Shown: positions 6,976 through 8,616 of the stretch, piece after piece
Layout: the number at the start of each line of letters is the position of its first letter
Position numbering within the stretch: the first letter of the stretch is position 1
Source: Clostridia bacterium
GTDB taxonomy: Bacteria > Bacillota_A > Clostridia > TANB77 > CAG-508
Length of the DNA stretch: 8,616 nt
Assembly (NCBI GenBank): GCA_017621295.1
Contig: JAGATI010000183.1
Location: 1 to 8,616, forward strand
Direction: 5' to 3'
Position numbers and translations under genes: made by a program
Notes under the pieces: generated by a model
The model's database searches: none
The model's input: only the letters and a program-made list of their open reading frames with translations
Told to the model about the DNA's origin: nothing

Positions 6976-7911
6976 TTATTCTATTCCACCACATTCATAG
7001 TTAGATGTACACCATGTACCAACTTCTGTGCATCCATTAGTAGTACATGTTTGTGGCTTACATTGATCTGTACATCCATTAGCATCACATGTTGATACAT
7101 TATTATTGCAACTACATTGTCCACATCCATTTGTTGAACAACTGTCTGTTTGTGAATAACATTGTCCTGTACATGTTGTTTGCCCATAGCAACTGCATTG
7201 TCCGCAACCATTTGTTGAACATGATGACTGGTTGTTACATGAACATTGCCCACAACCATGTGTTGAACATGATGTTGATTGTCCATAGCAACTACATTGT
7301 CCACAACCATTTGTTGAACAAGATCCTACTTGATTATTACATGTACATTGTCCACAACCATTTGTTGAACATGATGTTGATTCTCCATAGCAACTACATT
7401 GTCCACAACCATTTGTATTACATGGATCTCCTATTTGACTGTAACAATATCCTGAACAATCTGTTTGTCCATAGCAACCACACTCACCACAACCATTTTC
7501 AGAACAATTACTAGTATCATCATTACAGCTACACTCACCACAACCATATGATGAGCATGAACTTGTATGTCCATAACAGTTACATTCTCCACAATTATAG
7601 TCAGAGCATGAACTTGTATGTCCATAACAGTTACATTCTCCACAATTATGTGATGAACAACTATAGTCTTCACCACTATAACAGTTATTGCATGTACATG
7701 ATGTTCTTCTAGCTTCATGATTTCTATATACATCCCTAGCTCTAACAAGTTGATTAGAAGCATATGTCTCTAAATCTTTCCTGATAGAACATCCTGTAGA
7801 TTCAATCTGAGTTCTAGATGGACATAGATTGTCAACTATTCCATAGTTGTTAGATGAACAACCTGCCCAAGCTTTAACTGTTTTAGAAGTTACAACTATA
7901 TAATCTGCCAT
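6976..7911 (-). CDS. Cys-rich repeat protein 1, CX4CX2CXCX6 repeats (311 aa, 57 Cys)
   Basis: This protein has two parts. Residues 1-70 form a normal-looking domain with only three Cys; its segment CPSRTQIESTG (30-40) and YASNQLVRARDV (50-61) resemble a short module I associate with structural or adhesin proteins of Bacteroidota phages (recall, unverified). It could dock the protein to the virion or serve as a leader for the maturase. Residues 72-307 hold 54 Cys in a 17-residue repeat, CX4CX2CXCX6, with CG[EQ]C recurring at residues 90, 107, 124, 141, 169, 186, 203, 220, 236 and 263. Two 11-residue CX3CYSQ insertions (about 152-163 and 247-257) resemble units of Cys-rich protein 2. The gene starts 12 bases after the fibre gene, without a Shine-Dalgarno sequence, so it is probably on the fibre transcript. 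I infer a virion appendage protein and a substrate of the radical SAM enzyme. The function is otherwise unknown. Confidence 0.85.
   Translation of the reverse strand: MADYIVVTSKTVKAWAGCSSNNYGIVDNLCPSRTQIESTGCSIRKDLETYASNQLVRARDVYRNHEARRTSCTCNNCYSGEDYSCSSHNCGECNCYGHTSSCSDYNCGECNCYGHTSSCSSYGCGECSCNDDTSNCSENGCGECGCYGQTDCSGYCYSQIGDPCNTNGCGQCSCYGESTSCSTNGCGQCTCNNQVGSCSTNGCGQCSCYGQSTSCSTHGCGQCSCNNQSSCSTNGCGQCSCYGQTTCTGQCYSQTDSCSTNGCGQCSCNNNVSTCDANGCTDQCKPQTCTTNGCTEVGTWCTSNYECGGIE
7090..7659 (-). repeat. array of 51-bp repeats within Cys-rich protein 1
   Basis: About ten units encode residues 85-274. Unit spacing, counted at CG[EQ]C, is 17 residues, with one of 16 and two of 27 to 28 where CYSQ pieces are inserted. 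From residue 169 on, the units alternate between CYG[EQ] and CNNQ/CNNN types, giving a 102-bp higher-order period. Synonymous sites are shared between copies, for example the TGC codon before TAT in most CYG units, which indicates recent amplification. Confidence 0.85.
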
Positions 7912-7923
7912 ATATTAAAAATA

Positions 7924-8616
7924 TTATTTCTTTTCTAATAGTAGCCTTTCAAGTCTATCAATTTTGTCTTTTAGATTCTTTATTTCTCTACATGCTATAA
8001 TACCAGCTACAGTACCAAGAGTTGCATAGTCAAGTGACTTAATACCTTCATTGTCTTCTGTTATCAAATTAGGCAATATCTTTTCAACTGCCTGTGCGGA
8101 AGAACCAGTACGTGTAGTTTTTGATTCATCTAACTTCCAAGTATAGTCAAATATTGGTAATTCAGCAATTTCATCTAATGTAGTTCTACAATCATCTATA
8201 ATGTCCTTATAGTTTATGTCTGATGATATGTACCATGCAGGTGCTGTTTGATTACCCGAGAATGTATTAGCAGAATTTGTTAGAGCTATATTATTGAGAT
8301 ATACATTAGATGCTGTAGACTTATTGGCAGTAAAGTCACATAAGTCTTGTGTTCCATTTGTTGATGTATTGCTTATATATATATTAAGAGCTCCATTATT
8401 TGGTGCAGTTGGATTTGCCCTACTTACAGTTATTTTATGATCACTTACAGATATACCTGTCATAAACGTACCAGTTCCAGTATCTGATATACTAAGTCCA
8501 GGTGTGTATATGTCTGTTACCTGATATGTTATCTTACCGTTTGCAGCTTGGGTTATGCCTGTCACAAATCTATGTCCCTTAGTAGAATCTTCACTCAATT
8601 CAGTTGCTCCATCACC
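7924..8616 (-). CDS. tail fibre/appendage protein with peptidase S74 chaperone domain, 5' end outside the window
   Basis: The last 230 residues of a fibre or spike protein are visible; the frame is open to the window edge, so the true start is outside. The first part has beta-rich fibre repeats: FVTGITQAANGKITYQVT (visible residues 17-34) and FMTGISVSDHKITVSRA (51-67). The final ~100 residues match the S74 intramolecular chaperone domain: SSDINYKDII with a Ser-X4-Lys pair (S132, K137) as the likely self-cleavage dyad, GSSAQAVEKILPNLI (171-185), LDYATLG (195-201) and a C-terminal coiled coil. In this family the domain drives trimer folding and is then cut off just before the Ser. The following Cys-rich gene is only 12 bases away. 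Host receptor binding is the likely role; the receptor cannot be told from this part. Confidence 0.85.
   Translation of the reverse strand, partial: GDGATELSEDSTKGHRFVTGITQAANGKITYQVTDIYTPGLSISDTGTGTFMTGISVSDHKITVSRANPTAPNNGALNIYISNTSTNGTQDLCDFTANKSTASNVYLNNIALTNSANTFSGNQTAPAWYISSDINYKDIIDDCRTTLDEIAELPIFDYTWKLDESKTTRTGSSAQAVEKILPNLITEDNEGIKSLDYATLGTVAGIIACREIKNLKDKIDRLERLLLEKK

Noticed and set aside
7089..7514. Open plus-strand frame of 141 codons opposite Cys-rich gene 1
   Set aside because: It lies wholly inside the repeat array, and its odd Leu/Asn/His/Tyr composition is the reverse complement of TGT/GGT/CAA-rich codons. Repeats without stop codons in one frame stay open across all copies.
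6981..7763. Two shifted minus-strand frames (6981-7310 and 7431-7763) in Cys-rich gene 1
   Set aside because: They are low-complexity Val/Met/His shadows of the repeat array, explained by repeat composition.
6149..7911. Cys-rich proteins as metallothioneins or Fe-S scaffolds
   Set aside because: CXC and CX2C motifs occur, but the length, strict repeats, Gly/Ser/Asn/Gln filler, fibre-gene context and adjacent SPASM enzyme fit a structural, modified protein better. Kept as an alternative, not as the call.

Overview
The window looks like part of the late structural region of a large, AT-rich tailed phage with a contractile (myovirus-type) tail. All genes lie on the minus strand, so transcription runs from high to low coordinates. 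The genes are tightly packed, with gaps of 2 to 3 bases in the baseplate block. Apart from the radical SAM gene, none has a recognisable Shine-Dalgarno sequence; start codons are preceded by A/T-only leaders. That style, together with a domain in the 311-residue protein that I associate with Bacteroidota phages, points to a Bacteroidota host. The host is an inference, not something shown directly. The standard bacterial code fits: every gene is intact, with TAA stops except one TAG.

Layout in transcription order: (1) the 3' part of a tail fibre or appendage protein ending in a peptidase S74 intramolecular chaperone domain (7924-8616, start outside the window); (2) a 311-residue protein with 57 cysteines, built mostly of 17-residue CX4CX2CXCX6 repeats (6976-7911); (3) a 265-residue protein with 50 cysteines, built of C[HY][GS]Q repeats (6149-6946); (4) a radical SAM/SPASM enzyme of the peptide-maturase type with its own Cys-rich C-terminal tail (4603-6072); (5) a terminator-like hairpin (4549-4578); (6) a baseplate block: a small LysM-containing protein (4007-4486), a baseplate hub-like protein (2313-3974), a small unknown protein (1786-2310) and a tail-tube/tube-initiator-like protein (37-1782); (7) the first 11 codons of a further gene (1-33).

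The striking part is items 2 to 4. Two extremely Cys-rich, highly repetitive, phage-encoded proteins sit directly between a fibre gene and a radical SAM/SPASM enzyme whose relatives make thioether or other cross-links on Cys-rich peptides (sactipeptides, ranthipeptides/SCIFF, PapB-like). The most economical hypothesis is a RiPP-like system that works on virion appendage proteins: the maturase would cross-link the repeats into rigid, redox-independent fibre or adhesin material. A hairpin between the second Cys-rich gene and the maturase gene, plus a dedicated GAGGT ribosome binding site for the maturase, would fit high substrate and lower enzyme expression. Substrate relationship, chemistry and virion location are all inferred from context and motifs.

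There is no stretch above 300 bases without a gene. The largest gap is 4487-4602, which holds the terminator-like hairpin and possibly a promoter. No tRNA, CRISPR array, insertion sequence or integration site was seen.
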